Positions 6,370 to 15,631 of a stretch of DNA of 20,162 nt are shown one piece after another. The translations under genes were made by a program, and so were the position numbers. Under the pieces are notes generated by a model, which was given only the letters and a program-made list of their open reading frames with translations, was not told where the DNA came from and searched no databases. Numbering within the stretch: the first letter of the stretch is position 1; every line of letters starts with the position of its first letter. The stretch comes from Veillonella parvula (GTDB lineage: Bacteria > Bacillota > Negativicutes > Veillonellales > Veillonellaceae): assembly GCA_947096075.1 (NCBI GenBank), contig CAMUQE010000015.1:1-20162 (forward strand), read 5' to 3'.

Positions 6370-8129
6370 AGTAATGCCTCCATATCAACTGAAACGTTTG
6401 TATATTTCCTATGTAACTGACGACTATATTCCCGGTCTGTAGGTATTTCAATGATATGAACACCAGATTCCGTGCTAACTTTAGCTAATACATGACTCAA
6501 TTCATCAGGACTAGAGATTTTAGTGTGCCCACAGCCATAGAGTTTAGCGGCCCCACTATAATCTAAGCCTTGTGACGTAGAGAACAAATAATCAAAATGC
6601 TTTGTTCCCTTTTGCGGTAAATATTCAAAAATACCGCCTCCATCGTTATTATGCAAAATAATCGTCAAATTTAGATTGTGCGTTTTAGCGACCGCTAAGC
6701 CGTTTAGATCATGGAATAAAGACAAATCTCCCGTTACGAGATATGTAGGCTGACCATTTGTGGCAAGACCTAGTGCAGTTGAAACGATACCATCGATACC
6801 ATTAACACCACGATTACCGTAAAGAACGGCATCGGATTCACCAGAGAACCAGAAGTAATCAAAGTCGCGAATGGTCATACTATTCGCCACAAGCAATTGG
6901 CTATTGTCAGGAATATGCTGTTGCAACTCGCGTATCGTGCGACCTTCAAAACAACTTGGTTCTTCTATGGCTGTACTTAGTTGAGCTTTGCCAGCTACTT
7001 CTAAACTTTGCCAACTATTAAGATATGCATTAGATTCGTTCTTTACAGCGTACAAATGCGTAAACATGTCGATGCTTGCTTGCATGTGTATGGTGGTTTT
7101 CCCCGTTGGATTCATGGAGTCCATTGTAGGATTTATCTCTATATACTCCACATTATCCCAACTTGCCACCATCTGTTGCACGCGTTTAGACACAACCATT
7201 TGGCCAAACTGAATCACGCAATCCGGCTTTAGTACAGGCCATAACTCTTTATCCGCTAAAAATGCATCATACGTTGAAATCACAACATCAGAGAATTGTT
7301 TTTTCTGAGTCATATCTGTATCGTTGCTACGATTGATATTAAATTCATGATTATCATCAATAGCATCAGTCTTATGCCAGCGTCTTACATTGGACAATGG
7401 ATCCGCCAAGATAGGAGCTTGTAAATTCTCCGCAAAGGAATGAATAGACTCAACTTCATCTACATCAATTTGTGGACCAGCTAAAATAAGAACTCTCTTA
7501 TACTGTGCAAGCAATAGACTTCTATTCTGATAGCTAAACACATCACCGTAATTAGGTTTAAATACTTTGTAAGGGCTACGTCCCGCTTCAAAGTGCTTAC
7601 GGTCCAGTTCAGGCACTAATGGCTCAAAGAGAGGTATATTGATATGCACGGGTCCTTTTTTAGTATCTATAGCTTTCATATACGCCTTGCGTGCTACTTG
7701 TCGTGGATATGTGTAGTAATGCTCATCTTGGGGCACCGATAATTCTTCATAATAGTTTACAGCTGTACCAAAGATTTTTTGTTGATCTACTGTTTGTGGA
7801 GCCCCTGTATGTAGCAAGGTATAAGGTCTATCGGCAGACAATACGATAAGAGGTACCCCACTATATTGAGCCTCTAAAATAGCGGGCAAATAATGAGCCA
7901 CTGCGGAACCGGATGTACAAACTAACACAGTTGGTTCTTTATGAGCCTTTGCAATGCCAAGTGCCATAAAGCTAGCAGAGCGCTCATCTATATTCATATA
8001 TGTTTCAAAGCCTTCATACTCCGTGAAAAGCATAGCCATCGTCGTGGAACGAGAACCAGGGCTAAACACAGCATGCCGGACGCCGAGTTGGTAAAACTCA
8101 TCTACCAAGGCAGCAATATATTCGTTCAT
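6366..8129 (-). CDS. menD: SEPHCHC synthase, thiamine diphosphate-dependent
   Basis: The protein is 587 aa. It condenses isochorismate with 2-oxoglutarate after decarboxylation, giving SEPHCHC. The start is ATG 8129, with AAAGGGA 4-10 nt upstream; an in-frame TTG 18 nt earlier is unsupported. The N-terminal PYR domain has FSPGSRST (22-29), the DER motif with Glu49 expected to touch the ThDP aminopyrimidine, and the GTSGSA loop. The C-terminal PP domain has GNRGVNGIDG, then GD (467-468) and NNDGGGIF (494-501), the ThDP/Mg site. menF ends 40 nt upstream and menH overlaps its end, so it is the second gene of the operon. Confidence 0.95.
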   Translation of the reverse strand: MNEYIAALVDEFYQLGVRHAVFSPGSRSTTMAMLFTEYEGFETYMNIDERSASFMALGIAKAHKEPTVLVCTSGSAVAHYLPAILEAQYSGVPLIVLSADRPYTLLHTGAPQTVDQQKIFGTAVNYYEELSVPQDEHYYTYPRQVARKAYMKAIDTKKGPVHINIPLFEPLVPELDRKHFEAGRSPYKVFKPNYGDVFSYQNRSLLLAQYKRVLILAGPQIDVDEVESIHSFAENLQAPILADPLSNVRRWHKTDAIDDNHEFNINRSNDTDMTQKKQFSDVVISTYDAFLADKELWPVLKPDCVIQFGQMVVSKRVQQMVASWDNVEYIEINPTMDSMNPTGKTTIHMQASIDMFTHLYAVKNESNAYLNSWQSLEVAGKAQLSTAIEEPSCFEGRTIRELQQHIPDNSQLLVANSMTIRDFDYFWFSGESDAVLYGNRGVNGIDGIVSTALGLATNGQPTYLVTGDLSLFHDLNGLAVAKTHNLNLTIILHNNDGGGIFEYLPQKGTKHFDYLFSTSQGLDYSGAAKLYGCGHTKISSPDELSHVLAKVSTESGVHIIEIPTDREYSRQLHRKYTNVSVDMEALL

Positions 8130-8169
8130 TATATTCCCTTTCAACAACTTCTAAGGGTTTGGAAATTTA

Positions 8170-9312
8170 TCATAACGCATCCAAAATGGTGCGCATTTTA
8201 TTATTAGTTTCTGCATATTCTTCATCCGCATCAGAATCGGCTACGACGCCACATCCTGCATAGGCATAAAGAACATTATCCATAATGAGGGCAGATCGAA
8301 TAGCAACGATGACAATGCCGTCCCCCATATCTTTCATAAAGCCAAAAGGTGCTGCATACATGCCGCGTTCATGAGCTTCGTACTTTTGTAGCAATGCCAA
8401 CGCCTTTTCTCGCGGTTCACCACCGAGAGCCGGTGTAGGATGGAGCAACTTTGCCCATTCTACGAGGGATTTTGTGCTATCCTTAGCAGTAATAATGGTG
8501 CGCAAATGATATAGATGCGCCAGCTCCATGATACCCGTTTCACCTATTATAACCTCCGGAGTAATAGATTTCATGATATCCACAATACGGTCACGGACGA
8601 TATTATGTTCAAAGAGATTTTTCTTATCTGTTAACAGTTGTTCCTTAGTCCACGCATTTGGTCCATGTTTAGGCGCTGTCCCCGCCAAGGCATAGCTGAG
8701 AATTTCACTACCTCGATGGCGAACTAGAATCTCTGGCGATGCACCCACAAAGGTGCGTCCATCCTTTTCGTAACCAAAGATAAAGCAATTTGGATTATTA
8801 TCTACTAAATTTGCCAAAATACTTGCCACATTGTATGGTGTTTCACTAGTAAACTGTACCTCTCGAGAAGAAACGACCTTCGTCATTTCACCACTACTAA
8901 TACCATCAGCGATAGCGTTCATCAAACTATCCCAAGCCGCCTTATCATCACTGGTTTCCTTGTAGTTATGGCGAACTCGAGGCACCTCGAAATCCGTAAT
9001 AGGGACGCTTTCACCAGCGTGCAAGTAGAAAGACTCCCCATTTTCTACGATGTAGTAATGGGTGAAAGCAATCATTTCATGACCCATGCCAGCCCATTTA
9101 GGGTCCTTAGAGTTCTCAAAAAAAGTATCTCCATAAAACACGTAAGCGTAATTATGGCGATCTTCATCATCTTTGACCGTCGCCAAACGTTTAGCGCCTA
9201 CAACGATGCGGTCACTTTGACGATCCACCCAGAATACGCGTTCTTCGTTGGGAAAATTCAGCCAAAAGGCTACCGGACTATTCAGTTCTAACGGTTCTTT
9301 ATTATATATCAT
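8170..9312 (-). CDS. menF: Isochorismate synthase
   Basis: The protein is 380 aa. It isomerises chorismate to isochorismate, the committed step to menaquinone. It belongs to the chorismate-utilising (ADC synthase-like) family: TKVVSSR (144-150) with Lys145 at the general-base position, GASPEIL (190-196), LAGTAPKHG (209-217), ELAHLYH (263-269), HPTPALGGEP (291-300) and the Glu-rich YEAHERGMYAAPFG segment. The K in KVV separates isochorismate synthases from anthranilate synthases. It is shorter than E. coli MenF, mainly in the N-terminal half. ATG 9312 has only a weak ribosome binding site (GTGAT). A hairpin terminator lies about 45 nt upstream of the start, so expression is probably set by the leader. 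It is first in the menF-D-H-B operon. Confidence 0.93.
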   Translation of the reverse strand: MIYNKEPLELNSPVAFWLNFPNEERVFWVDRQSDRIVVGAKRLATVKDDEDRHNYAYVFYGDTFFENSKDPKWAGMGHEMIAFTHYYIVENGESFYLHAGESVPITDFEVPRVRHNYKETSDDKAAWDSLMNAIADGISSGEMTKVVSSREVQFTSETPYNVASILANLVDNNPNCFIFGYEKDGRTFVGASPEILVRHRGSEILSYALAGTAPKHGPNAWTKEQLLTDKKNLFEHNIVRDRIVDIMKSITPEVIIGETGIMELAHLYHLRTIITAKDSTKSLVEWAKLLHPTPALGGEPREKALALLQKYEAHERGMYAAPFGFMKDMGDGIVIVAIRSALIMDNVLYAYAGCGVVADSDADEEYAETNNKMRTILDAL

Positions 9313-9349
9313 AGTTGTATATCACTATTAAGAAATAAAATAGACTATA

Positions 9350-9393
9350 GTAAAAACACCTAACGTGTAGAAGATTTACTTCTACACGTCAGG
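9350..9393 (-). terminator. Leader terminator upstream of menF
   Basis: A 15-bp stem with one mismatch (9359-9373 and 9379-9393, 5-nt loop) is followed on the minus strand by GTTTTTAC. It stands between the promoter at 9472 and menF, not at the end of a gene; purD has its own terminator further upstream. That makes it a candidate attenuator. Confidence 0.75.
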
Positions 9394-9465
9394 CGTCATC
9401 AATAAGTTTCCAAATTTTTGAGATGAGCCTAACGCCATCACACGTCGATGGGCCCTCTTTATATC
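9359..9465 (-). promoter_or_regulatory. Candidate attenuator/riboswitch-like leader of the menF operon
   Basis: Three hairpins can be drawn on the minus strand. P1 is CCATC/GATGG (9435-9451). An antiterminator-like stem of 13 bp joins 9422-9434 with 9387-9400 (one bulged C). The third is the terminator. The sequence CCTGACG in the terminator 5' arm can pair either with an upstream CGTTAGG or with the CGTTAGG of the terminator 3' arm, so the two folds exclude each other. An 18-codon ORF (ATG 9438 to TAG 9382; MALGSSQKFGNLLMTPDV) spans the antiterminator but lacks a well-placed ribosome binding site. I do not recognise a known riboswitch class. The pairing is seen in the sequence; regulation is inferred. 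Confidence 0.55.
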
Positions 9466-9471
9466 TAATTT

Positions 9472-9480
9472 ATTATATCA
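9472..9480 (-). promoter_or_regulatory. Extended -10 promoter of the menF operon
   Basis: TGATATAAT on the minus strand is a perfect TATAAT (9472-9477) with the TGN extension; the -35 is poor. Initiation would fall near 9465, giving a leader of about 150 nt before menF, with the hairpins in between. Confidence 0.6.
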
Positions 9481-9499
9481 TAGGTAACAGTTAAAAGGT

Positions 9500-9550
9500 A
9501 GAAAATAAAACCTCTACACCGCATGCGTCGTACATGAATGTAGAGGTTTT
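9500..9550 (-). terminator. Terminator after purD
   Basis: A perfect 12-bp inverted repeat (9507-9518 and 9539-9550, 20-nt loop) with AAAA/TTTT ends sits 24 nt after the purD stop. The minus-strand continuation TTTTATTTTC supplies the U-tract. It closes the purine operon and insulates menF. Confidence 0.75.
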
Positions 9551-9574
9551 CATTATATTCAAAATGTTGTTACT

Positions 9575-10837
9575 TTATTTAAAAGCCTTAGCCCCAATAT
9601 CTGTACGATATTGCATGCCTTCAAAGTCGATATGCTCTATACGTTCATAGGCTCTATCAAGTGCCGTTCTAAGGTCTTTGCCAAGTCCGACAACACCAAG
9701 CACACGACCGCCATTAGTGACATAATTTTCACCAACAAGCTTTGTACCAGAGTGGAATACAATGGTTGTGTCATATTGTTTAATATCCCCACTGATGACA
9801 TCGCCCTTAGATGAAGTTTCAGGATAGCCCTTAGAAGCAAGGATAACGCAAGCCGCTGAGGAATCTTTCCATTTCACCATATTAGAGGTTAATGTGCCCT
9901 TAGCACAGGCCATCATAATCTCACCTAAATCACTATCCAGTAGCGGCAATACAACTTGTGTTTCAGGATCACCAAAGCGCGCATTGAATTCTACCACCTT
10001 AGGACCTTCGTCAGTAATCATAAGCCCCGCGTAAAGGCAGCCTACATACGGCATGCCTTCTTTTTCCACAGCCGCTACCATAGGTTCTAAGATGGTTTTC
10101 ATCGCTGCGTCCCGCAATGCATCTGTAAGAACGGGGGCCGGTGCATAGGTCCCCATGCCACCTGTATTAGGCCCTTTATCACCATCAAAGATGCGTTTAT
10201 GATCTTGAGAGGCAATCATAGGAACTACGGTCTTGCCATCTACAAAGGCTAATAAACTAGCCTCTTCGCCTTCCATAAACTCTTCGATAACAACGGTGCT
10301 GCCTGCATCACCGAATCGATTACCACTGAGCATATCTTCTACGGCTACATTCGCTTCATCGATGGTCATGGCTACTACAACACCCTTCCCTGCTGCCAAG
10401 CCGTCAGCTTTAACAACGATAGGAGCTCCTGTTTGAGCAATAAAAGCTTTCGCTTCATCTACCTTATGGAATACACCATACGCAGCAGTGGGAATATTGT
10501 ATTTTTTCATGAGGTCTTTAGCAAACACCTTTGATCCCTCTAGTTGAGCTGCTGCTTTGGATGGACCAAAAACTGGAATCCCCGCCTTATTAAGTACATC
10601 TGCTAAGCCCGCTACTAAAGGAGCCTCAGGCCCAACAACAACTAAATCAACTTGATTATCTTTCAAAAAGCTAATTAAATGATTGCTTTGTTGCCAATCG
10701 ATGCCAACTAGCTCTGCACAATCTGACATAGCCGCGCTACCAGGAATAGCATATACCTTTGTTACGCTAGGGCTGATGGACAATCGCCACGCCAATGCAT
10801 GTTCACGGCCGCCGCTACCGATTACACATACTTTCAT
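9575..10837 (-). CDS. purD: Phosphoribosylamine-glycine ligase (GAR synthetase)
   Basis: The protein is 420 aa, an ATP-grasp enzyme joining phosphoribosylamine and glycine to GAR, the second step to IMP. Visible are the N-terminal GSGGREHAL (7-15), GPEAPLVAGLAD, GPSKAAAQLEGSK, the ATP-grasp strand KADGLAAGKGVVVA, EEFMEGEE, and the signature RIFDGDKGPNTGGMG. ATG 10837 has GGAGG 6-7 nt upstream. It is the last gene of the purine series, 146 bp after purH; a terminator follows. Length and motifs are standard. Confidence 0.97.
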   Translation of the reverse strand: MKVCVIGSGGREHALAWRLSISPSVTKVYAIPGSAAMSDCAELVGIDWQQSNHLISFLKDNQVDLVVVGPEAPLVAGLADVLNKAGIPVFGPSKAAAQLEGSKVFAKDLMKKYNIPTAAYGVFHKVDEAKAFIAQTGAPIVVKADGLAAGKGVVVAMTIDEANVAVEDMLSGNRFGDAGSTVVIEEFMEGEEASLLAFVDGKTVVPMIASQDHKRIFDGDKGPNTGGMGTYAPAPVLTDALRDAAMKTILEPMVAAVEKEGMPYVGCLYAGLMITDEGPKVVEFNARFGDPETQVVLPLLDSDLGEIMMACAKGTLTSNMVKWKDSSAACVILASKGYPETSSKGDVISGDIKQYDTTIVFHSGTKLVGENYVTNGGRVLGVVGLGKDLRTALDRAYERIEHIDFEGMQYRTDIGAKAFK

Positions 10838-10983
10838 AAGTCCTCCATCGGCGCCTAAACGCCATCAAATTCATAATAGTATAAACACATAACGGAGCCA
10901 CTCCAAACATCAATAATTGTTGACCGTTCAATAGATATTTTGCCCTAATCGTGTTTAACAATCCGCTAAAAATTCTTAACTAG
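10838..10983 (-). promoter_or_regulatory. purH-purD spacer with weak candidate promoter
   Basis: No terminator hairpin with a U-tract follows purH, so read-through into purD is likely. On the minus strand TTTGGA and TATACT, 18 bp apart, make a possible extra purD promoter, and a small GGAG-TGG-CTCC dyad lies between them. Both are weak. Confidence 0.3.
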
Positions 10984-12513
10984 TTAATGTTTAAAGTGAC
11001 GAATATTTGTAAATATCATAGCGATGCCCGCTTCATCAGCCGCTTTGATGGACTCTTCGTCGCGAATAGAGCCACCTGGTTGAATAATAGCTGCAATGCC
11101 ATGCTTTGCCGCTGTTTCTACGGTATCGCCAAATGGGAAGAATGCATCGGATGCTAATACAGCGCCTTTAGCGGCTTCCCCGGCTTGTTCAAGAGCAATT
11201 TTTGCAGAACCTACGCGATTCATTTGACCGGCCCCAACTCCAAGAGTACGCTTTTCATTAGAAATCAAAATCGCATTGGATTTTACATGTTTTACGAGTT
11301 TCCATGCAAATTCAAGAGCTTTCCATTGTTCCTCTGTTGGTTGTACCTTCGTAACAACTTTATAATTGGCGCGGTCTTCTAGGATATCGTCTTCTGTTTG
11401 CACTAATAAACCACCAGACACCTTTTTCACTGTCACTTGGCCAGATTCCGGCTTAGATAGTTCAATGAGGCGAATATTCTTCTTAGCTTCAAGGATTTCT
11501 AATGCTTCTTTTGTGAAAGCAGGTGCCATAATAACTTCTAAGAAAATTTTGCTCATTTCCTCCGCTGTACTTGCATCTACTTCACGGTTTAAGGCTACGA
11601 TACCACCAAAGGCGGATACGGAATCAGCTTCGTAAGCATTTACATAGGCATCATGTAATGTAGCTGCAGTAGCGGCACCACATGGGTTCGTATGCTTAAT
11701 GATGCATGCAGCTGGCTCAGTAAACTCCCATACCATATTCCATGCCGCTTCCATGTCTACAATATTATTATAGGAAAGCTCTTTGCCATGTAATTGTTTC
11801 AAGGCCCCCATGCCATGAGCTGTACCAATTTCTTTATAGAATGCGGCTTGTTGATGCGGATTTTCCCCATATCTAAGATCTGTTACCTTCTCATAAGCAC
11901 TCAAATATTCTGGAGGTGTAGGGCCTTCATTCAAGATTCCACTCATATAATTAGCGATGGCCACATCGTAAGCCGCCGTATGAGCAAAGGCTTCTTTGGC
12001 AAGTCCAAAGCGATATTCCTTAGTCAATTCACCTTGATCCTTGAGCATCTCTAAGATTTCATCGTAATGATTTGGATTTACTACGATACCCACAAAGGCA
12101 TGATTCTTTGCTGCAGAACGAACCATCGTAGGACCACCAATATCGATATTTTCGATGGCCTCTTCTAAGGATACATTAGGTTTTGCAATGGTTTCGCGAA
12201 ACGGGTAAAGATTGACTACAACAAGGTCGATTGGTTCAATACCATGTTCTGCCATAGCTTGTTGATGCTCCGCATTATCACGGATCGCCAAAATACCACC
12301 ATGCACCTTAGGATGTAATGTCTTTACGCGGCCATCCATCATTTCAGGAAAATCAGTCAAAGACTCTACCGATTTTGCCGGAATACCTGCTTCGGTTATG
12401 GCTTTAAGGGTCCCACCTGTGGAATAAATGGTTACCCCTAAATCAACTAAACCTTTCGCAAAGTCTACAATACCTGTTTTATCAGAAACACTAAGTAATG
12501 CATTTTTAATCAT
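10984..12513 (-). CDS. purH: Bifunctional AICAR transformylase / IMP cyclohydrolase
   Basis: The protein is 509 aa. It catalyses the last two steps to IMP: formyl transfer from 10-formyl-THF to AICAR, then ring closure. The N-terminal MGS-like cyclohydrolase domain shows SVSDKTGI, YSTGGT, DGRVKTLHPKVHGG and ENIDIGGPTMVRSAAKN. The transformylase domain shows LRYGENPHQ, KHTNPCG with the catalytic Lys-His pair, GAGQMNRV, and SDAFFPF followed by IIQPGGSIRD near the end. ATG 12513 has AGGAAG about 7 nt upstream; purN ends 24 nt before. Length is normal for a Firmicute PurH. Confidence 0.97.
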   Translation of the reverse strand: MIKNALLSVSDKTGIVDFAKGLVDLGVTIYSTGGTLKAITEAGIPAKSVESLTDFPEMMDGRVKTLHPKVHGGILAIRDNAEHQQAMAEHGIEPIDLVVVNLYPFRETIAKPNVSLEEAIENIDIGGPTMVRSAAKNHAFVGIVVNPNHYDEILEMLKDQGELTKEYRFGLAKEAFAHTAAYDVAIANYMSGILNEGPTPPEYLSAYEKVTDLRYGENPHQQAAFYKEIGTAHGMGALKQLHGKELSYNNIVDMEAAWNMVWEFTEPAACIIKHTNPCGAATAATLHDAYVNAYEADSVSAFGGIVALNREVDASTAEEMSKIFLEVIMAPAFTKEALEILEAKKNIRLIELSKPESGQVTVKKVSGGLLVQTEDDILEDRANYKVVTKVQPTEEQWKALEFAWKLVKHVKSNAILISNEKRTLGVGAGQMNRVGSAKIALEQAGEAAKGAVLASDAFFPFGDTVETAAKHGIAAIIQPGGSIRDEESIKAADEAGIAMIFTNIRHFKH

Positions 12514-12537
12514 CTAACGTCTTCCTTTGCTTACACA

Positions 12538-13161
12538 TCAATCTTCAATATATACAACACGACCTTTTATAGTGAGCTTATCCTCACAAAATAGTCGTAA
12601 TGCCTCTTTATATGTTTTATGTTCAATAGGCAATAATCTATCACTCAGGATATCCTCTGTATCCTCCGATAATAAAGGAACCGTATTCTGCATAATGATA
12701 GGCCCCGTATCCATTCCGGCATCAACAAAGTGTACCGTACAACCGGTTACCTTTACTCCCGCATCAATAGCTTGTTGATGTCCATGTAGTCCCGGAAAGG
12801 ATGGCAACAAGGCAGGATGGATATTTAAAATTCTATGCTCATAGTGCTCAATCAATGGAGTCCCTACAATGCGCATATATCCAGCCAAAACGATACCATC
12901 TACCTTATAGAGCTCTAACGCATCTAACTGGGCTTGTTCAAAGCTAGCTTTAGAATCATAGTCACTACGCTCGATGACAATGAGTGGAATATTCCAAGGT
13001 TTAGAACGTTCAACAATCCCTGCATCACCGTGATCTGTAATGATAACTACAAACTCACCATTAATATATCCTTCTTGCATGGCTTTATAAAGGGCTTCCC
13101 CATTGGATCCTCTACCGCTTGCGAATAGAGCTAGACGCTTTTTAGCTACGGAACTAGTCAT
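12538..13161 (-). CDS. purN: Phosphoribosylglycinamide formyltransferase (10-formyl-THF)
   Basis: The protein is 207 aa. It formylates GAR to FGAR. FASGRGSN (13-20) binds phosphate. The catalytic triad is Asn113 and His115 in NIHPALLPSFPG and Asp151 in HFVDAGMDTGPI, each offset by 7 from the E. coli numbering. ATG 13161 overlaps the purM end by 8 nt, with AAGGGG upstream. No formate-dependent PurT is seen here. All catalytic residues are present. Confidence 0.96.
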   Translation of the reverse strand: MTSSVAKKRLALFASGRGSNGEALYKAMQEGYINGEFVVIITDHGDAGIVERSKPWNIPLIVIERSDYDSKASFEQAQLDALELYKVDGIVLAGYMRIVGTPLIEHYEHRILNIHPALLPSFPGLHGHQQAIDAGVKVTGCTVHFVDAGMDTGPIIMQNTVPLLSEDTEDILSDRLLPIEHKTYKEALRLFCEDKLTIKGRVVYIED

Positions 13162-14215
13162 TAAATACCGCCCCTTTTACAACAACTGGACCTTCGACTT
13201 TAACGATATGACCAATTTCATATACCGCTTCATTACGACTTTCAAGATTTGCCTTTACTCGATCCACATCCGCAGCGTCCACTATGAGGATCATGCCAAT
13301 GCCCATATTAAAAGTGCGGTACATTTCATGCCAATCTACATTGCCCCATTCTTGTAGCTTTTCAAAAACTGGAAGGCGAGGCCATGTATCACAATCGATC
13401 TCTGCCGTTACTCCCGTAGGTAAGACGCGAGGAATATTTTCATAGAAACCGCCGCCCGTAATATGAACCATACCTTTAATTAAATCTTCTTTAATCAACG
13501 GTAATACAGCTTTAGGGTATAAGCGCGTTGGCGTTAATAATTCTTCTCCCAGTGTTTTGCCAAATTCAGGAATATCTTGACCAATGGAGAAACCCTTGTG
13601 ATCAAATACAATTTTACGAACTAACGAGAAACCATTAGAATGAACCCCAGAAGATGGTAACCCAAGAATAACGTCTCCTGCCTTGATACTTTCACCAGTA
13701 ATCAATTTAGGACGATCTACGATACCAACGGCAAAACCAGCTACATCATAATCCTCATCATCGTAGAAACCTGCCATCTCAGCAGTTTCACCGCCTAGTA
13801 AGGCGCAGCCTGATTCTTCGCACGCCTCAGCTACACCACGTACGATATCCGCCACTTTTACAGGCTCTAGTTTGCCAACCGCAATATAATCAAGGAAGAA
13901 TAAAGGTGTAGCACCTTGTACGAGGATATCATTAACACTCATAGCTACGCAGTCTTGACCGATAGTATCATGTTTATCCATCATAATAGCGAGACGCAAT
14001 TTGGTACCCACCCCATCTGTACCAGATACGAGCATAGGATCAGACATAGCATGACCAGCTAAGGAATAGAGTCCCCCAAAACCACCTAAATCACCAACAA
14101 CACCCGGTGTATACGTCCGTTTAACAGATTCTTTCATCAGTTCTACGGCGCGATTACCTGCATCGATATCAACACCTGCATCACGATAGGTTAAACTATT
14201 TTTATTCGAGCACAT
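13154..14215 (-). CDS. purM: Phosphoribosylformylglycinamidine cyclo-ligase (AIR synthetase)
   Basis: The protein is 353 aa. It closes the imidazole ring of FGAM to AIR using ATP. YRDAGVDIDAGN (10-21), the strongly conserved GTDGVGTKL, and later LLGGETAEMAG and GLPSSGVHSNGFSLVR are PurM hallmarks. HITGGGFYENIPRVLP near the C-terminus is also typical. ATG 14215 lies 14 nt inside the end of purF and has AAGGGG about 7 nt upstream, so translation is coupled. The preceding enzyme, FGAM synthase, is not encoded in this window. Confidence 0.97.
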   Translation of the reverse strand: MCSNKNSLTYRDAGVDIDAGNRAVELMKESVKRTYTPGVVGDLGGFGGLYSLAGHAMSDPMLVSGTDGVGTKLRLAIMMDKHDTIGQDCVAMSVNDILVQGATPLFFLDYIAVGKLEPVKVADIVRGVAEACEESGCALLGGETAEMAGFYDDEDYDVAGFAVGIVDRPKLITGESIKAGDVILGLPSSGVHSNGFSLVRKIVFDHKGFSIGQDIPEFGKTLGEELLTPTRLYPKAVLPLIKEDLIKGMVHITGGGFYENIPRVLPTGVTAEIDCDTWPRLPVFEKLQEWGNVDWHEMYRTFNMGIGMILIVDAADVDRVKANLESRNEAVYEIGHIVKVEGPVVVKGAVFND

Positions 14216-15620
14216 ATTTGACCCCTTCCTCTTGGTCCGCAGGAACCGCTACACTATAATCACCATTGAAACATGCAAAACATAAATCATCTGGCTTTAC
14301 ATCAGATACAGCACGACATAGGCCTTCACGAGACAAGTAATGTAATTTATCAGCCTTGATAAAATCTCTAATTTCATCCACTGTATGAGTAGCTGCTATA
14401 AGTTCTTTACGCACCGATGTATCAATGCCATAGTGACAGGAATACTCAATAGTTGGAGAACTAATACACATATAAATCTCTTTAGCACCAGCCTCTTTTA
14501 GCATTTTTACAATAATACCACTCGTAGTACCGCGCACAATAGAATCATCAATAAGGACGATACGCTTACCTCCAACAATATGTGGCAATGCATTTAGCTT
14601 CATACGAACAGCTAATTCTCGTTCCTCTTGATTTGGTTTAATAAAGGTACGACCGCTATAACGGTTCTTAACTAAACCTTCTGCAAAAGGGATACCCGAT
14701 GCACGAGCATAACCTAATGCAGCCGTTGTACCGGAATCCGGAATGGACATTACGATGTCCGCATCATACTTAGTTTCGTTATATAGTTCGCGGCCCATAT
14801 TTAGCCGAGATTGATATACGGATTGACCATCGATATGACTATCGCCACGTGCAAAATAGATGTATTCAAAGACGCAAAGTTTTTTATCGATTTTTTCTGG
14901 TTCCGCATAGATAGTACTACGCACACCAGAGTCATCGATGATAACCATTTCACCAGGATCTATATGACGAATAAACTCTGCCTTAATCGCATCAAAAGCA
15001 CAGCTTTCACTAGAGAGCACATAACCATTTTCAGTTTTACCTAAACAAAGTGGTCTAAATCCTTGAGGGTCTCGTACACCTACCAAAGAGTCGTTCGTAG
15101 TAATGACTAAAGAGAACGCCCCTTCAATTTGACGCGCCGCATCGGCAATCCGTTCCGCTTGTGTTTCTGCTTTAGAACGGGCTATCAAGTTTACGATAAC
15201 CTCAGAATCCATCGTCGTTTGAAAGATGGAACCATCGGCTTCGAGGCGTTTTCGAATAGATAAGGCATTCGTTAAGTTTCCATTGTGAGCCACCGCAATT
15301 TGACCGCCTTGGTAGTGAATAACCAAAGGCTGGATATTACGCGGATTATTGGACCCGGTCGTAGAGTACCGCACATGACCAGTCCCCATATAGCTTGGCA
15401 AAGATGGTAATTCTTTAATAGCTTCAGTCAACAAGCCCATGCCTTTTTTCAGTTCTACATCATGACCATCGGTAACAGCAATGCCCGCACTTTCTTGACC
15501 ACGATGTTGGAGAGCAAATAGTCCCCAATATACATAGCGTGCTACATCAACGGTCCTATCATAGATGCCGAACACACCACACTCTTCGTGCCATTTATCA
15601 AAAACAGAATCGTAGTTCAT
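14202..15620 (-). CDS. purF: Amidophosphoribosyltransferase (Bacillus type, Fe-S)
   Basis: The protein is 472 aa. It makes phosphoribosylamine from PRPP and glutamine, the first committed purine step. A short propeptide (13 residues) precedes Cys14 of CGVFGIY, the expected mature N-terminal glutaminase nucleophile. The glutaminase domain has LQHRGQESAGI and HNGNLTN. The PRPP motif VLIDDSIVRGTTSG spans 355-368. Cys249, Cys395, Cys447 and Cys450 sit where B. subtilis PurF binds its [4Fe-4S] cluster, so oxygen-labile regulation is expected, fitting an anaerobe. purC ends 11 nt upstream; ATG 15620 has a GGGGGGAAG tract before it. Confidence 0.97.
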   Translation of the reverse strand: MNYDSVFDKWHEECGVFGIYDRTVDVARYVYWGLFALQHRGQESAGIAVTDGHDVELKKGMGLLTEAIKELPSLPSYMGTGHVRYSTTGSNNPRNIQPLVIHYQGGQIAVAHNGNLTNALSIRKRLEADGSIFQTTMDSEVIVNLIARSKAETQAERIADAARQIEGAFSLVITTNDSLVGVRDPQGFRPLCLGKTENGYVLSSESCAFDAIKAEFIRHIDPGEMVIIDDSGVRSTIYAEPEKIDKKLCVFEYIYFARGDSHIDGQSVYQSRLNMGRELYNETKYDADIVMSIPDSGTTAALGYARASGIPFAEGLVKNRYSGRTFIKPNQEERELAVRMKLNALPHIVGGKRIVLIDDSIVRGTTSGIIVKMLKEAGAKEIYMCISSPTIEYSCHYGIDTSVRKELIAATHTVDEIRDFIKADKLHYLSREGLCRAVSDVKPDDLCFACFNGDYSVAVPADQEEGVKYVLE

Positions 15621-15631
15621 CTTCCCCCCTA

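Noticed and set aside
8130..8147. TTG start for MenD 18 nt upstream
   Set aside because: The AAAGGGA ribosome site lies inside this extension and serves ATG 8129.
9382..9438. 18-codon leader peptide gene upstream of menF
   Set aside because: The start has no well-placed ribosome binding site and no run of one regulatory codon. It is mentioned with the attenuator but not called as a gene.
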